From Geosiphon pyriformis (Eukaryota; Glomeromycota; Glomeromycetes; Archaeosporales; Geosiphonaceae): a DNA stretch of 64,000 bases. Below, in pieces: positions 22,663-33,270 of this stretch. Within the stretch, counting starts at the first letter, position 1; every line of letters starts with the position of its first letter. The notes beneath the pieces are model-generated. The model worked only from the letters and a program-made list of their open reading frames with translations. It searched no databases and was not told the origin of the DNA. The DNA is taken from the NCBI GenBank assembly GCA_016748015.1, contig JAAOMT010000275.1, forward strand, positions 19,711 through 83,710, in the 5' to 3' direction. The position numbers and the translations under genes were made by a program.

Positions 22663-23753
22663 TGTTATCCGAGTAGAAAAAACTGATCCAAAGTTATGAA
22701 GAACATGACCAAAACGTGACATAACACAGAATAACGCGCAATAACATTGGATAACGCATTATAATGTTGGATAATGTGTTATAATACAGGATAATACAGA
22801 ATAATATGCAATAATATAGGATAACGTGTTATAATGCAGGATAACACAGAATAACATGTAATAATGTCAGATAACATGTTATAACATAGGATAACTAGTG
22901 ATAACGTAGAAAAACGAAGCAATAACAGAAACAACAAAGCAATAGCTAGTGATAGTGAGACACTTGAAAGCAATTCTGTAAAACCAAAAGAATATATAAA
23001 AGCAAGTAGTTGTAGAAGTGAGAAAAGAGGAAGAAAAAAATAGATACGAATCTCTAGACCAGAAATTAAAATATCCATACCCCTTCATCCTTTATTATCT
23101 TCCCTATTTCAGAAGATGAAATAAACCAATTATTAAAAGAAATCAGAATCATGAATTCATGTTCTCAAACTTTGTGAAATTTACATGAATTAACCCTTGT
23201 CTTGTACCTCCGTTCTAAAACAGATGCTCTTAGCATAACCACCTCGAACCTATTAACGATTTGGACCAATCACTCTTGATCACGGCAATTGACAATACTA
23301 ATTTATCTTTTCTCTCTTTTCTTTTCTTTTCTTTTTCTTTTTCTTTCTTTTTCTGTTTTATTTTTTTGTGGAGTGGCAACATAGTAAAATTGACTGTCTG
23401 GGAATAGACTTTGTGATAGCCTGGTAAAAAAGGAAAGCTCTCCCTAAGTTTTGGATATTAACATTATCTTGTTAGCTTACCAGAAGGACAAAAAGACAAT
23501 GCCAGACCCTAACGACTGCGCTTATTAGCTTGGAGAAGAAAACTCACATTTACAAAAAATATTGCAATCAATGAAAGACAAACTCTGTGCCTTATAACCA
23601 AAAAACTCAATGGGTAAAATTCACAACTAAGAATAGACCTTCAGAGACTGATAATCAAGATTAAGCCAACAGAATTACGTGGAAGACACATCATTAATAA
23701 TTGAGAGCACTAAACGTTACCATTTCCCATACCCACCAAGTTTACCCATAACA
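22663..23753 (+). repeat. Solo LTR inside LINE C, 4-bp TSD
   Basis: The 1,091-bp LTR begins TGTTATCC and ends CATAACA. It is flanked by TCGG on the left and TCAG on the right, a 4-bp target duplication differing by one G-to-A change at a CpG. The RT reading frame of LINE C resumes directly after the second TSD. It has a 10-bp tandem array (22721-22920), a (CTTTT)n tract at about 23310-23365, and an overall plan like LTR A and the J family. No internal element sequence is present. Confidence 0.9.
22721..22920. repeat. 10-bp x 20 tandem array in the solo LTR
   Basis: Twenty consecutive 10-bp units, 19 beginning ATAAC or ATAAT followed by five variable bases (often TTGG, GTGTT, ACAGG or CAGA). 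The phase is kept without a single indel over 200 bp. Ten base pairs is about one helical turn, so identical 5-bp cores lie on one face of the helix. The array is located in presumed U3. Confidence 0.95.
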
Positions 23754-26532
23754 TCAGTAATTGAGGATGCTTTGGAAAAGAACCAAGAACTCTGGCTTGT
23801 TCTGCAGGACATGTGGAAGGCATATCATTCAGTTGGCTGGGAGCATCTTAAGAGAAGTTTGGTCAGGATCAAAATGTGTAGTAAATTTGTTCGCTTTTTT
23901 GGTAGTATTTATAAGGACCAAACCAACTGTGTCATAACAGATTTTGGTTTGACCAATGATTACTGGGTGTTTGATGGGTTGGACTAAAGAGAAGTTTTTT
24001 CCCCTCTGCTGTGGTGCATATTTTATGATCCTCTTTTGTGTGAAGTCAAGTGTCAAGAGAGTGTGTGTGGTTATAGGCTCAATTCTCATTTTGTTTCTAG
24101 AAGTGGTCGCATTGAGTCTCAAGCTGGGCTTTCTTCTTTCTTTATTGTTGGTGCCTTTGTTGATGATACTATTTGGGTTGGTGGCAGTCAGACTACTACT
24201 TAGCATATTCTCAACATTGCTAGTGAATTTTTTAGAGTCAATGACATTTCAATTAATAATGACAAAACTGTGGTCATTCCAATCAATTGCAGGGTCGGTG
24301 TTTTGTCTCTTTTTATTAGTAGTTCACTTATTTCAGTTGCCCGTAGAGGGGAATCTCATTAGTATCTCAGTATCTTTTTGTTGACTGAGGGTTTTTCAAA
24401 GCCTAGCTTGGCTAAGGCACATTCGGACATTTGTTTCTTTACTAATTTAATTCTAAAGAAGGCAGTTTCAGATAAGCAATTCTTGTATCTAATGTCAGCA
24501 GTTCTCCATCCCATAATTGACTACAGAATGCAGTTCAGCTATATTCCTGTTGGTGTGTGCAATAAATAGAATGCTCTGATTTGCAGGGGCTTGAAGCTAA
24601 AAGCTGGTCTTCTGTTGGATTTTCTTAGTAATACTATTTATCATCCTTTCTTTTATGGTTTAAAGTTATTTTCACAGTGTCAATCTGAGAGTAAAGTGGC
24701 TTTGCTTATTAGTTTTGTGAACTCTGGTGGAATTTTGGGGTGTCTGTTTGGTCACAGGTCACATGATTTACAGATTCTGTGTTGGTGGCCCATTTACCTA
24801 CTAATCTCTCCTGCTCGTATTCGCATCAGTGTTTCTAATAATTTCTTGGCTGGTATGATTCACATTCTTCTTGATTGCAATTTGTTTTTGGGTGGCTCTT
24901 TGACCAGTGCTTTTTGGTTTTGTGATGGGGTTCCTATGTCTGTTGTTCTTGGTAAGTTTTTGTTTTTCAAGTTTTTACTTTCTCTCTGGCATTTTGGCAT
25001 TGCCTTCATGAATCAGCTTCATAATCGACATGGTGTTGTTTTTAGCTGGTGCACCTTCAAGCAGTGGAAGAGACTGGACCTTCATGGCCCAGTTCCTGAT
25101 TGGTTCAGGCCTTTTGTTGCATTTTTTGCAGCTTCTCATTTCTCTTCCGCAGCCTCAGTTGGTGTTGGTCCTCTTAATTTTTGTGAGTCTGATGATTTTG
25201 TGTCCATCTGTGATCATCTTTTCCAGATTAACGTTGATAGTTTGTCAATATATACGGATGATTCTTTGAGGAATTTGGGCACAGTTGATTGCAGAGCTGG
25301 AGCAGCTGTTTTTTTTTAAGGACATTGATTTGGGTGTGGGTGTCAGTGTTCAAGGTTTAGTGTCATCTACTTTGGCAGAGTTATAGGCTATAGTATTGGC
25401 TTTGAAGTGCATGCCTGTGGCTCATTTTGTTAATTTGTTTTCAGATAGTCAAGCAGCTTTAGATGCTTGTAAGTCTGAGTTAAGCCTGGTGTGTCCTGAC
25501 TTTTGCAATCAATGTTGGGTTAAGTGTCAGCATATTCAGAATGTTATCCATAGTAAGAATTTGAGAGTTAGCTGGCACAAAGTCAAGGGCCATTCCAGTG
25601 TTTCAGGGAATGATTGTGCTGATAGCATTACTGATGCTGCTTTTTTATCTGGTTGGTATCTTTCTCTTTGCATGAATGGACACTTTTTGTTGGCAGATGG
25701 TGGTATTGTTTCTGGTAATTCTAAACACTTTGTTTGAGATGTTTGTTGTGTAGTTTGTCATGCATGCTCGGAGGTTGGTTCTGGTTCTGGATTTCTGGCT
25801 AGTAGTTTGTATTCAGATGTTGACTGGCTCAGTTTTTCTAGAGTTTGACACCCTGATTTGCATATGGCCACTAGTTTTACTAGCAGGCTCATGGCTAATA
25901 CTCATACTTATCTTATAAAGGCTTTGTACTGTCAGCTTCCTGTGGCTGTTTGAAGGTGCATTTATGATAAATGTTATCCTAGTGTTCTGTGTCTGTATTG
26001 TGGTAAGGTAGAGGTTTCTGATCATGTGTTTTCTTGTGTGGTTGATAATTTGGCTCACCATCAGGTTCTGGAATCCTGCATGTTTTCTTGGAGATCACTT
26101 TTTGAGCTTTCTCTTCCTTCTTTGGTTGTGTTGCAGTTGATGTCAATCTGTGTTCCAGATTTACTGGTTTTTTTAGCTCTTTACAAGAGTTTTGTTTTCA
26201 ATGGTTGGCTTCAGGAGGCTGTTACTGTTTTTCATGACCTCAAGATTGCTGGTGTTAAAATTACTGATTTTGTGCACTCTATATGTTCTGCTTTTAGGAA
26301 TAATATTTGGTTGGTCTGTGCCAAGCATTGTGCTTTTATGGAAAAGAATGGCCTGATCTCAGTGGACAGGTCGTTTGTCATCCCAGTTTCTGGTTTGGTT
26401 TCGAGGTTTTTAGCTGGTGTGGTTAAATTGCTTGGTATTACTGAAGCCTTTGGTATTCTTTTTGGCTTTTGCAAGTCTTGTTCATTTTTTTCAGGCATTG
26501 GTGACCTGGTGTCTGTTAATATAGTTGTGTAG

Positions 26533-26667
26533 TGTTGTCCTGACTGGCTCGAGTGGCTGGTCACATGTGATAAAATGCATGATTCACACCTAGTTTAGAT
26601 CATTTCATTGATGTATAGTTCTAGGTGGTGTTTGGACCTCACTCGTTAAACATAATAAAAAAAAAAA
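26533..26667 (+). other. LINE C 3' tail with poly(A)
   Basis: The ~110-bp conserved LINE tail (GACTGGCTCGAGTGGCTGG, then CCTAGTTTAGATCA, then GTGTTTGGACCTCACTCG), ending in TTAAACATAAT and a 13-A run directly before the 11-bp TSD. It is the best-preserved copy of the tail in this window. Confidence 0.88.
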
Positions 26668-27231
26668 AATTTAATTTATAGCAATTTACAAACATAATTA
26701 ATAATTACAATTAACAAAGTTTAATTATTAAAAAACCATAACAATTTGTACAATTATTATTTTAAAACATTGTAATATTAAAACATAAAAAAAATTACAA
26801 AAAACTTAATGTATTGCTTATAATAAAGGTTTTAGCATTATTATAATGCTATTTTTTTTTATAAAAACTTAAAAACCTGTAATTTGATAGTATTGCTTAC
26901 AATGAAAGTTTTAATATCATTATAAAATACTTTTCATTTTACAAACGATCTTATTAAATGCTTATTAAAAGTAAAATTGGTAAATTGATTGGTATTAAAA
27001 ACATAGACTTGAAATATCTAATGCTTTTAACAGTAATGTTTTACCCGGATGCCAAACCTCACTTAGTAATCTCGATAATTTTTATTATTATAAAAATTAC
27101 TAAATTACTAATAGAATTTCTTATACCTTAAAGAAACTTCATTCTTTGAATGTGGATCAGAAAGTTATATTTAATTAATTTAATAAAACTTATAATCACT
27201 CATATATTTTTATAAGTGGCGTTGAGGATTT
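26668..27231. other. AT-rich region 3' of COG5
   Basis: Contains the TSD of LINE C (26668-26678), then AT-rich DNA without a gene. Two imperfect copies of a roughly 78-bp unit starting GTATTGCTTA(T/C)AAT(A/G)A lie head to tail at about 26813 and 26891. The COG5 3' UTR must fall in the right part, but I see no clear polyadenylation signal. Confidence 0.5.
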
Positions 27232-30200
27232 TTAAACCTCAATCCCAGCTCGTTCCTTTAAGAGCATTTTAACTAGTAATTCTTCAGTTTCCTCTTCTTC
27301 ATTATCACCACTTTTATCTTTACTTCTCAGTGATGTTTTAACCAAGGCTAATCCTTCACTATCTGTATGTTCATCTAACCATTTAGAATACTCTGCTTCC
27401 GACCATCCATAAGTTTTGTGTGGTAATTGCAAAGTGTTTGCGGGTGATCGGACGATAATGTGGTGCAACAGGATGAGAAGTGGTATATCGGATGTGTGTT
27501 GAATAGATGGCAATTTAGCATAATCGAGGAAAAGAAGTTGTCTTTTAAAATTAAATTAACAAAAATAGAAATAGAATGTTAAAGATAAAGTGACACTTAG
27601 AAAAAAAGAATAATTCAATGTACTGGTTATAAAATAGCGTACCTAAAGGCTCGTAAAGCCTTATATTCTTGACCTAACTCGCCCAAACTTAACCCATGAT
27701 TAGCCAATACTTGGTTTAAGGAAAACTCGAGTTGGGTGATATCATTAGTCAATTTTAATTTTCCAGCTTCGCTTAGCGGTCGTACTAGACTAATTTGCAG
27801 CAGCCAAAAGTTTAAAATTCGTTTGGCGATAGCTTTTATCCTTTCCCAGTAAATTAATTTTTGAATAATTAGTAAGACCGAGCAAAAACGCAGATCACTA
27901 ATCGATATTAACTCAAAGTTATAAAGATGCTTACCATTGTTTCCCCTCTACTCCGAAAGAAAATCGAGATAAAAATTCTTTCTGAAGATACTTAAGACGG
28001 TTTAAGAATTCAGTCATATATGAGCTGCATTGAGCCTCGGTTTGGGAGTGAATAAATGGTTTGGAGACTTGTTGCCTAGATTAACGAGTTAGTCAAATTT
28101 TAAGTATTTAAGCTAATAAATCAAAAAATTATATCGACCTGGAAAAATCCTCACGATGTATCTTCAATAACGTCGTCTCTAGGTCTTTCTTAATACTAGT
28201 AATTAAGGGAGTCATGATGTTGAGCATGGCGTGTTTTAATTGCTATAGGAATTTTAATAGCTTTCATATTTGATAAGAGCAACTAATATCAATAAAAAAT
28301 TACTAGATTGACCTATTCTCACCTGAATCGCGTCATTCACAATATCGATAATATCTTGATGCTGATCACATATCTTATATACAGATTGATATAGAAGGTA
28401 GATAGCACCAACCAGTTCAAAATTTATATTTTGTGAAGAGGTGGCTGGGGATATACCTGAGATTTGATAAGAGGATGGATCGCTAGCAGCCTTCAATAAT
28501 ATCTAGAGATTAGATAAAATTCTCAAATTAAAACGCCACCAAAATAATTGAAATTACCATCGCTTCTGCCTTGTTACAACAATAATTTAAAGCTTTAGCC
28601 ACATTTTTCGCGATAGATTTGGTCAACTGTGAGCCAACTTGGGCATCATCGAGCTCACTATAAAAAAGTAATTTTTGGGGGAGTAAATATGATACGGCAA
28701 TATATTAAAACGTTCATGAATTATTTTTTTTAATATCGTGCAACATATCAAAATTCCATCTTTAATTATAGGTAGCTTTTCTTCATTTACCTCGATATAG
28801 CTTTTACTACATTTGTTATATCGTTCTTCGAGGGCCAAGAACGCAAGAGCCCAGCAGTAAATCCAGAGTTTATAGGTTCATATAATCTTGTGAGTGAACG
28901 CGAGAGATAGCCTAATTCAAAATTGGATATACTATGAAGCATAACCACATATGCTTGACTAGGATCACATTATATTCCAAGCTCTTAGTTATAAAAGGCA
29001 GCTAAAGTCAAATCGCTTTTTAAGTAAGCAAAATTAAATACCTTTTGAACTCTTGGGGGACATCACGAGGATCAGACGATTCGACTGTCGCAAAGAAATC
29101 TCGAAAAAGACGAAGCAGCCTTGGATAACCGCTGACTAAGGTTTGCTGAACAAAGGAAGATCCTATGCAATCAAAAAACTTAGGAATAGCAGGCGCTAAA
29201 TATGCCTAAGCGAATGGTAATTAATATGTATTATGTACCTTTGCTGGACTCTTTTAAGCCTTTTTCGAAATTAAGCGACAAATTTTTCCAAAAATAATGA
29301 ACTAATTCGCTATCCAAAATCTAAGATCAAAACAAGTTCACAATACATAATAAGACATATCAAGTATTTGCTCTAGTTTAAAAAGTGCATATATACCTTC
29401 CCAACCTCGTCGAGAAATGGGATTTGAGTGATGGGGTCTTTCTCTTTTGTTAACACGCGTTCTAAAGTATATATCTAAATTTACACTAAAATTATGTGAA
29501 AGCTGAATCTTAAAACATTCAAGAAAAATTATAATAGAGATTACAAACCTTATTACAGCTCTGACTGATTTCTTTCAACAAAATTTCTAGTCTTTTCCAA
29601 ATAATTGTAGACCATAAATTCGTTGTTCCAGGTACCTCCACCCCTAATCTTCCCATGCCTTTCAATTGGCCAACTCCTGAATCTATAATAAATTTAAGAT
29701 TTTTAATAAGTTTTAATATCACAAATTATATTAAAAATAAATGAAAATACAATTCAAACACCTTTAACTTCTCGCTGGATAGATGAGATATTTAAGGCAT
29801 TTTGGATTTGAAGAGATATAGTCTCCAATAAATCTTCAACATATTTAATTGTACAATCTCCCAATTCATGAAGGCTCTGAAATATGCGAAGACTAAAAGC
29901 AACTTTTGTTTCATCCTAGAAAATACCAGTTGAGAATATATAAGCCTTTATGATAAATAGAACAGCATTTAAATTAACACATCTATGTCAGAAACCTGAA
30001 GATTTATCCCTTCTTGAAGTAATTTTATAGCCTCGTTCCGAATTCCTTCTTTTGCTTGTTGAATTAATATCAAATGATCTTCAACAATTTCGACGCCTTG
30101 AAAATCTCCTTCTTGCAACAATTCCTCTGCAAAAGATATTAAAAATCAAATGGATAAATAATGATTAATGTAAAATATTCCAAAAAAAGAATGAAAATCA

Positions 30201-30984
30201 AAAGTATCCTTAATTTTTTGAATAATATTCGATATTACCTAGCTCCCTAATAATCGATGCCGCCTTTTCATAATGTCCAATTTTCGTCGTACTACTTTCA
30301 TCAATTTCTTCTAAATGTACTTGTAACCTTTTCATCGTATTTAAGAAGTTGATAACATTTCGCAGCACGACTAAAGCACTTTGCAATCGTTCTAATTGTA
30401 TTGCATAATTTTTAAACTGCGCATACGGTGTGTGTATTTTTGCGCTCAGTCTATTATTTTAGATTATATGATAGTTAGTAGCAATTAAATATTAACAATC
30501 AAAAGGATAAATCCAATCACAAAATAACCTTTTGATTGATGTGAAAAGATTTTGAATTCCATCTCGAACCGCACCCAGACTCTCGTCTAATTTACGGATC
30601 CCGGCAGCTTGAACTAGCAAATCTTCAAAATGCACGACCACCTAATCCGAAAGTTCACAGTTAACTCAGAAAAATCAAGATTTCACGATGCAAATATATC
30701 GGATCTTAATACCTGATCATGCAACTTTTTGTTTAGATTATCGATGCTAAATGATATTTTGGTTAATGACATAGATATATCGCCTTCGACTGTTGACTCA
30801 TTTAATGTCGTGTTGATATAAACCTTTGGGTCGAAGTCGGATGAATAAAAAACCTGATAGTCTATAAATAAGAGAAAGAATTTCCGAGTTGAGAGAATAG
30901 ATGCAATAATTAAACCCCTGTATTTTCTAGTACCATAAAAGATATACCCATGTAAAGGTCTTGTTCTTGTAAAGTATCAGACAT
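27232..30984 (-). CDS. COG5: Conserved oligomeric Golgi complex subunit 5, 17 exons
   Basis: COG5 is a lobe B subunit of the COG tether, which captures retrograde vesicles at the Golgi and keeps glycosyltransferases in place (family knowledge). Exons I derive from frame and splice sites: 30984-30948, 30861-30713, 30641-30529, 30450-30239, 30126-29996, 29915-29762, 29682-29549, 29474-29397, 29320-29239, 29195-29042, 28931-28791, 28657-28558, 28502-28323, 28242-28139, 28075-27935, 27840-27643, 27541-27232. They sum to 2,418 nt, 805 residues plus stop, close to animal COG5 (~840). Family landmarks: SSDFDPKVYIN, HEDLL-like HFEDLLVQAAGI, QGVEIVEDHLI, GYLSRSLTRLYEPIN, KNVAKAL, LVRPLSEAGKLKL, ALRAFRQLLF. 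All introns are GT-AG, 43-133 nt. Exon 16 could instead begin at 27897 (+19 residues), but TACTAAT before 27841 favours the shorter form. The gene looks intact. Confidence 0.93.
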
Positions 30985-31659
30985 TTTAAAAATCGATTTC
31001 CTCTATAAATCTTTTTATAAAATACTTTCGGTGATTTTTAAATAATAAAGAGCGATGATTAACTAATTAGCCGGGATAAATAAATGCTAATCGATAATGG
31101 AGATCTAAATTATATAGACATCGAGTATAATAAAGCAAGTTTTTGCTAATAAAGAAATGCTCGATAGTATAAATTTAAATCTTATATTGAGGCGGAAAGG
31201 GCTCTATATTTATATTAGCGAAGTAACGGGGAAATTATATTTAATAGGCGAAAGCATACTTCAAGATAATTTTTGTTACTATATTATAAATCCTATATTT
31301 CCCACCTATAGCTCTTAAAGCTATTTATATAGGTTATAAATCGAAGAAACTTATAATCTAATTCTTTCTTAGGTCCTAAGGAAAGTATTTATAGATCATT
31401 TAATACTTTCCAGTTAGAAATAAATTTTAGCTGTTAAGTTTAAACACGCGCATTTAATATTTACTATTTTTATTAACTCTAGTGAAATCTAATATTTTTT
31501 ATTATGGTGTTAATAAAAAAATTAAGATACGAAATAAGTAGACCGGGAGAAATTTATATCTCGCTTAAGACCTGATCGTGAACTTTTGCTTAAAATTTTA
31601 CGATTATAACTATAATTGCTTATATATATGTTATTAATCCTACAGACCAAATCCTAGCC
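30985..31659. promoter_or_regulatory. Intergenic region: RPS12 3' side and COG5 5' side
   Basis: 675 bp between two minus-strand genes, so it holds the RPS12 3' UTR (right) and the COG5 promoter and 5' UTR (left). AT-rich. The only clear structure is a hairpin at 31380-31411. I cannot pick a TATA box or transcription start with confidence. Confidence 0.4.
31380..31411. other. 10-bp perfect inverted repeat
   Basis: GGAAAGTATT and AATACTTTCC separated by 12 nt. It lies about 250 bp downstream of the RPS12 stop. It may be an RNA 3'-end structure or chance in AT-rich DNA. Confidence 0.4.
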
Positions 31660-32291
31660 TTATCGCTTCTTAAAGTAATCTAAGAGCACGTTTCTGGCTT
31701 CAGAATCTTCACCATAGTCTTTTACAACAACACAAGAGCACGCGACAACCTTTCGAGGATTTCCCTCTCGATCAATTTTGCACAGGCCAGCCCATTGACC
31801 TAACGCCTTAGCGTCAGATACTTTGATAAGGAAAATATTATGTTCAGTACAGAGAGCTTCAACAAGTTTTAAATATTCTTTTTCGGTACATGTCTCAACA
31901 AGGACACAAAGATGAGCTTGTCGCCTAAAATATAGTTTTATTAATAAGCCGAATAAATTATTATAAGTAGTCTTAACACATTATTAGTCCAAAGATTAGA
32001 TAAATCAATCATATAATTTAAAATTTTCTTACCTGTCTAAAGCTTTAGCACATTCGCGTAAGCCACGAGCAAGTCCGTCGACAAAAAGAGCACGTTTTAA
32101 GACATCTTGAAGCGCTTCTTGTACTGTCTAATATTTTTTAAGATTTTAATAAAGTCCTACCGATACAAGAAAGAAGAAAATTATCTAACCAATGAGCCTT
32201 TGGCTGGAGTGTCGGAAGTTACATGAACTTCTTGCGTAACTTCCTCTTCTTCGTTCCCAGCATCATCTCGATCTTCCACCTCTGAAGGCAT
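31660..32291 (-). CDS. RPS12: 40S ribosomal protein eS12, 3 exons
   Basis: Component of the small ribosomal subunit (beak region, by family knowledge). Exons 32291-32190, 32127-32033 and 31924-31660 join to 462 nt, 153 residues plus TAA. The N-terminus [18 protein letters not shown] is acidic and variable, as in eS12. The core contains [58 protein letters not shown] and [15 protein letters not shown] and ends DYFKKR, all eS12 signatures (L7Ae-like fold). Introns of 62 and 108 nt are GT-AG in phases 0 and 2. Start chosen because it gives the family's usual acidic N-terminus. Intact and presumably essential. Confidence 0.96.
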
Positions 32292-32409
32292 ATTCACTTA
32301 ATTTCGCTAATTAATAAGTAATATGTATTGAGACGTCCTCGCTTTAAAAAGTAAATATTCGTTAATAAATATTATTTAGTCCGATAATAATGAAATTAGG
32401 TAGAACCTA
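32292..32409 (-). promoter_or_regulatory. RPS12 upstream region up to the contig break
   Basis: About 120 bp of unique AT-rich DNA upstream of the RPS12 ATG before the duplicated contig-end sequence begins. The 5' UTR and probably the promoter lie here and in 32410-32670. No specific element is recognised. Confidence 0.35.
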
Positions 32410-32670
32410 CATGATGCGCTGCTTTAATTAAAGACGGATAGGATTGAAAAAGGTTAAAAACGTTTTAGGCTGTTAGCAAAATCAGTTTTTATCTTCTTTT
32501 TTTTTTGCCCACAACCCCTCGAGTAATATCATTGGCTATAATTTTCTACTTATTAAAATTAATCATGAGATTTAATAAAATTATTATTGATTTTAAAAAA
32601 TTAAATTTATACTACTTTTTTAATAATTATTTTCCGTTTTGAGGAAATTAATTATTAAAAAAGTAGTAAT
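32410..32670. repeat. 261-bp contig end, identical to 32691-32951
   Basis: Begins CATGATGCGCTGCTTTAATT and ends AAAGTAGTAAT. By eye every base matches 32691-32951 on the other side of the N gap. Best explained as the same locus read twice at two contig ends. It contains a terminal hairpin (arms 32610-32629 and 32649-32668). Confidence 0.9.
32610..32668. repeat. 20-bp-arm hairpin at the contig end
   Basis: TACTACTTTTTTAATAATTA pairs perfectly with TAATTATTAAAAAAGTAGTA across a 19-nt loop that itself contains TTTCC/GGAAA. The second copy is at 32891-32949. A stable cruciform of this kind may have caused the assembly break; it also resembles the end of a MITE, but only one occurrence is available. 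Confidence 0.85.
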
Positions 32671-32690
32671 NNNNNNNNNNNNNNNNNNNN
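32671..32690. other. Assembly gap of 20 N
   Basis: Twenty N's join the two identical 261-bp sequences. The exact round length indicates a placeholder, not a measured gap. Confidence 0.99.
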
Positions 32691-32951
32691 CATGATGCGC
32701 TGCTTTAATTAAAGACGGATAGGATTGAAAAAGGTTAAAAACGTTTTAGGCTGTTAGCAAAATCAGTTTTTATCTTCTTTTTTTTTTGCCCACAACCCCT
32801 CGAGTAATATCATTGGCTATAATTTTCTACTTATTAAAATTAATCATGAGATTTAATAAAATTATTATTGATTTTAAAAAATTAAATTTATACTACTTTT
32901 TTAATAATTATTTTCCGTTTTGAGGAAATTAATTATTAAAAAAGTAGTAAT
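32691..32951. repeat. 261-bp contig end, second copy
   Basis: Identical to 32410-32670. Beyond 32951 the sequence continues as unique AT-rich DNA to 33133. Confidence 0.9.
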
Positions 32952-33133
32952 ATTACAATTTAATTATGCATTATTTGCAAAATAACTTTTTTATATATTA
33001 TTATTAAAATTAACAATTTGAATATAATAAACATTTTTTAATTATTTTATTTTATTTTATTTTTAAACAATATAAATTATAAAAACAAAAGTTTTTTAAT
33101 TTTTAAGCACAATTTTAATTACCAAATAATATA
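32952..33133. other. AT-rich DNA, no gene seen
   Basis: Low-complexity AT-rich sequence. The last ten bases (AAATAATATA, 33124-33133) are the left TSD of the following LINE tail. Confidence 0.5.
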
Positions 33134-33260
33134 GTTCGTGATAGACCGAGTGGCTGGTCACATGTAGTAAGCGCGTAATTCACGCCTAGTTTAGATCACA
33201 TAGCTGATGTATTGTGCTAAGTAGTGTTTGGGCCTCACTCGTTAAAATAAAATAAAATAA
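33134..33260 (+). mobile_element. 127-bp LINE-tail insertion with 10-bp TSD
   Basis: Contains only the conserved LINE 3' tail (ACCGAGTGGCTGGTCACATG through GTTTGGGCCTCACTCG) followed by AAAATA repeats. It is flanked by AAATAATATA at 33124-33133 and 33261-33270. Either an extremely 5'-truncated LINE insertion or a short element that borrows the LINE tail. GC content is higher than in neighbouring relics, so it is relatively young. Confidence 0.85.
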
Positions 33261-33270
33261 AAATAATATA

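Larger units (their letters stand above)
20757..26532 (+). pseudogene. LINE C ORF2: APE, RT, RNase H, zinc finger (split by solo LTR)
   Basis: Begins MSSLVWKIATCNVCGLN at 20757. APE endonuclease to about 21470 (TESKL, YAGAS, ILGGDFNEDG, IDYVFVS, DYFDTDHQA intact). RT at about 22250-24230 (DGKAASLLGIFNELWKR, WVSMIPKPYE, NTRPIALIETTHKI, then after the LTR QDMWKAYHSVGWEHLK and GAFVDDTIWVGG; the Asp of KAYDS is His). RNase H at about 25240-25660 (LSIYTDDS, LFSDSQAALDACKSE, HSSVSGNDCADS). C-terminal finger CLYCGKVEVSDHVFSC at about 25990-26040. Stops at 20935, 21513, 21642, 22161, 22479, 23985 and others; the solo LTR breaks the RT between FAVGSV and IEDALEKNQ. Confidence 0.9.
18815..26667 (+). 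mobile_element. LINE C, full length, interrupted by a solo LTR
   Basis: Non-LTR retrotransposon on the plus strand, flanked by an 11-bp duplication AATTTAATTTA (18804-18814 and 26668-26678), with a 13-A tail at the 3' end. It starts ACTCTTCTTTCTC, the same 5' end as LINE B1. ORF1 and ORF2 overlap at ATGA (20757-20760). Excluding the solo LTR (22663-23753) it is about 6.8 kb. It is the best-preserved LINE in the window: the GDFN, DTDH and FVDD motifs are intact, although stops are present. Confidence 0.94.

Noticed and set aside
22721-22920. 10-bp array considered as a CRISPR-like or satellite locus
   Set aside because: No repeat/spacer structure, the context is a eukaryotic LTR with TSD, and the unit is far too short for CRISPR.
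26668-27231. tRNA or other small RNA gene in the COG5 3' flank
   Set aside because: No cloverleaf or A/B box could be found by eye here or elsewhere in the window.
32410-32951. Real 261-bp tandem duplication upstream of RPS12
   Set aside because: The copies appear identical and are joined by exactly 20 N's at a hairpin, which is the pattern of unmerged contig ends.
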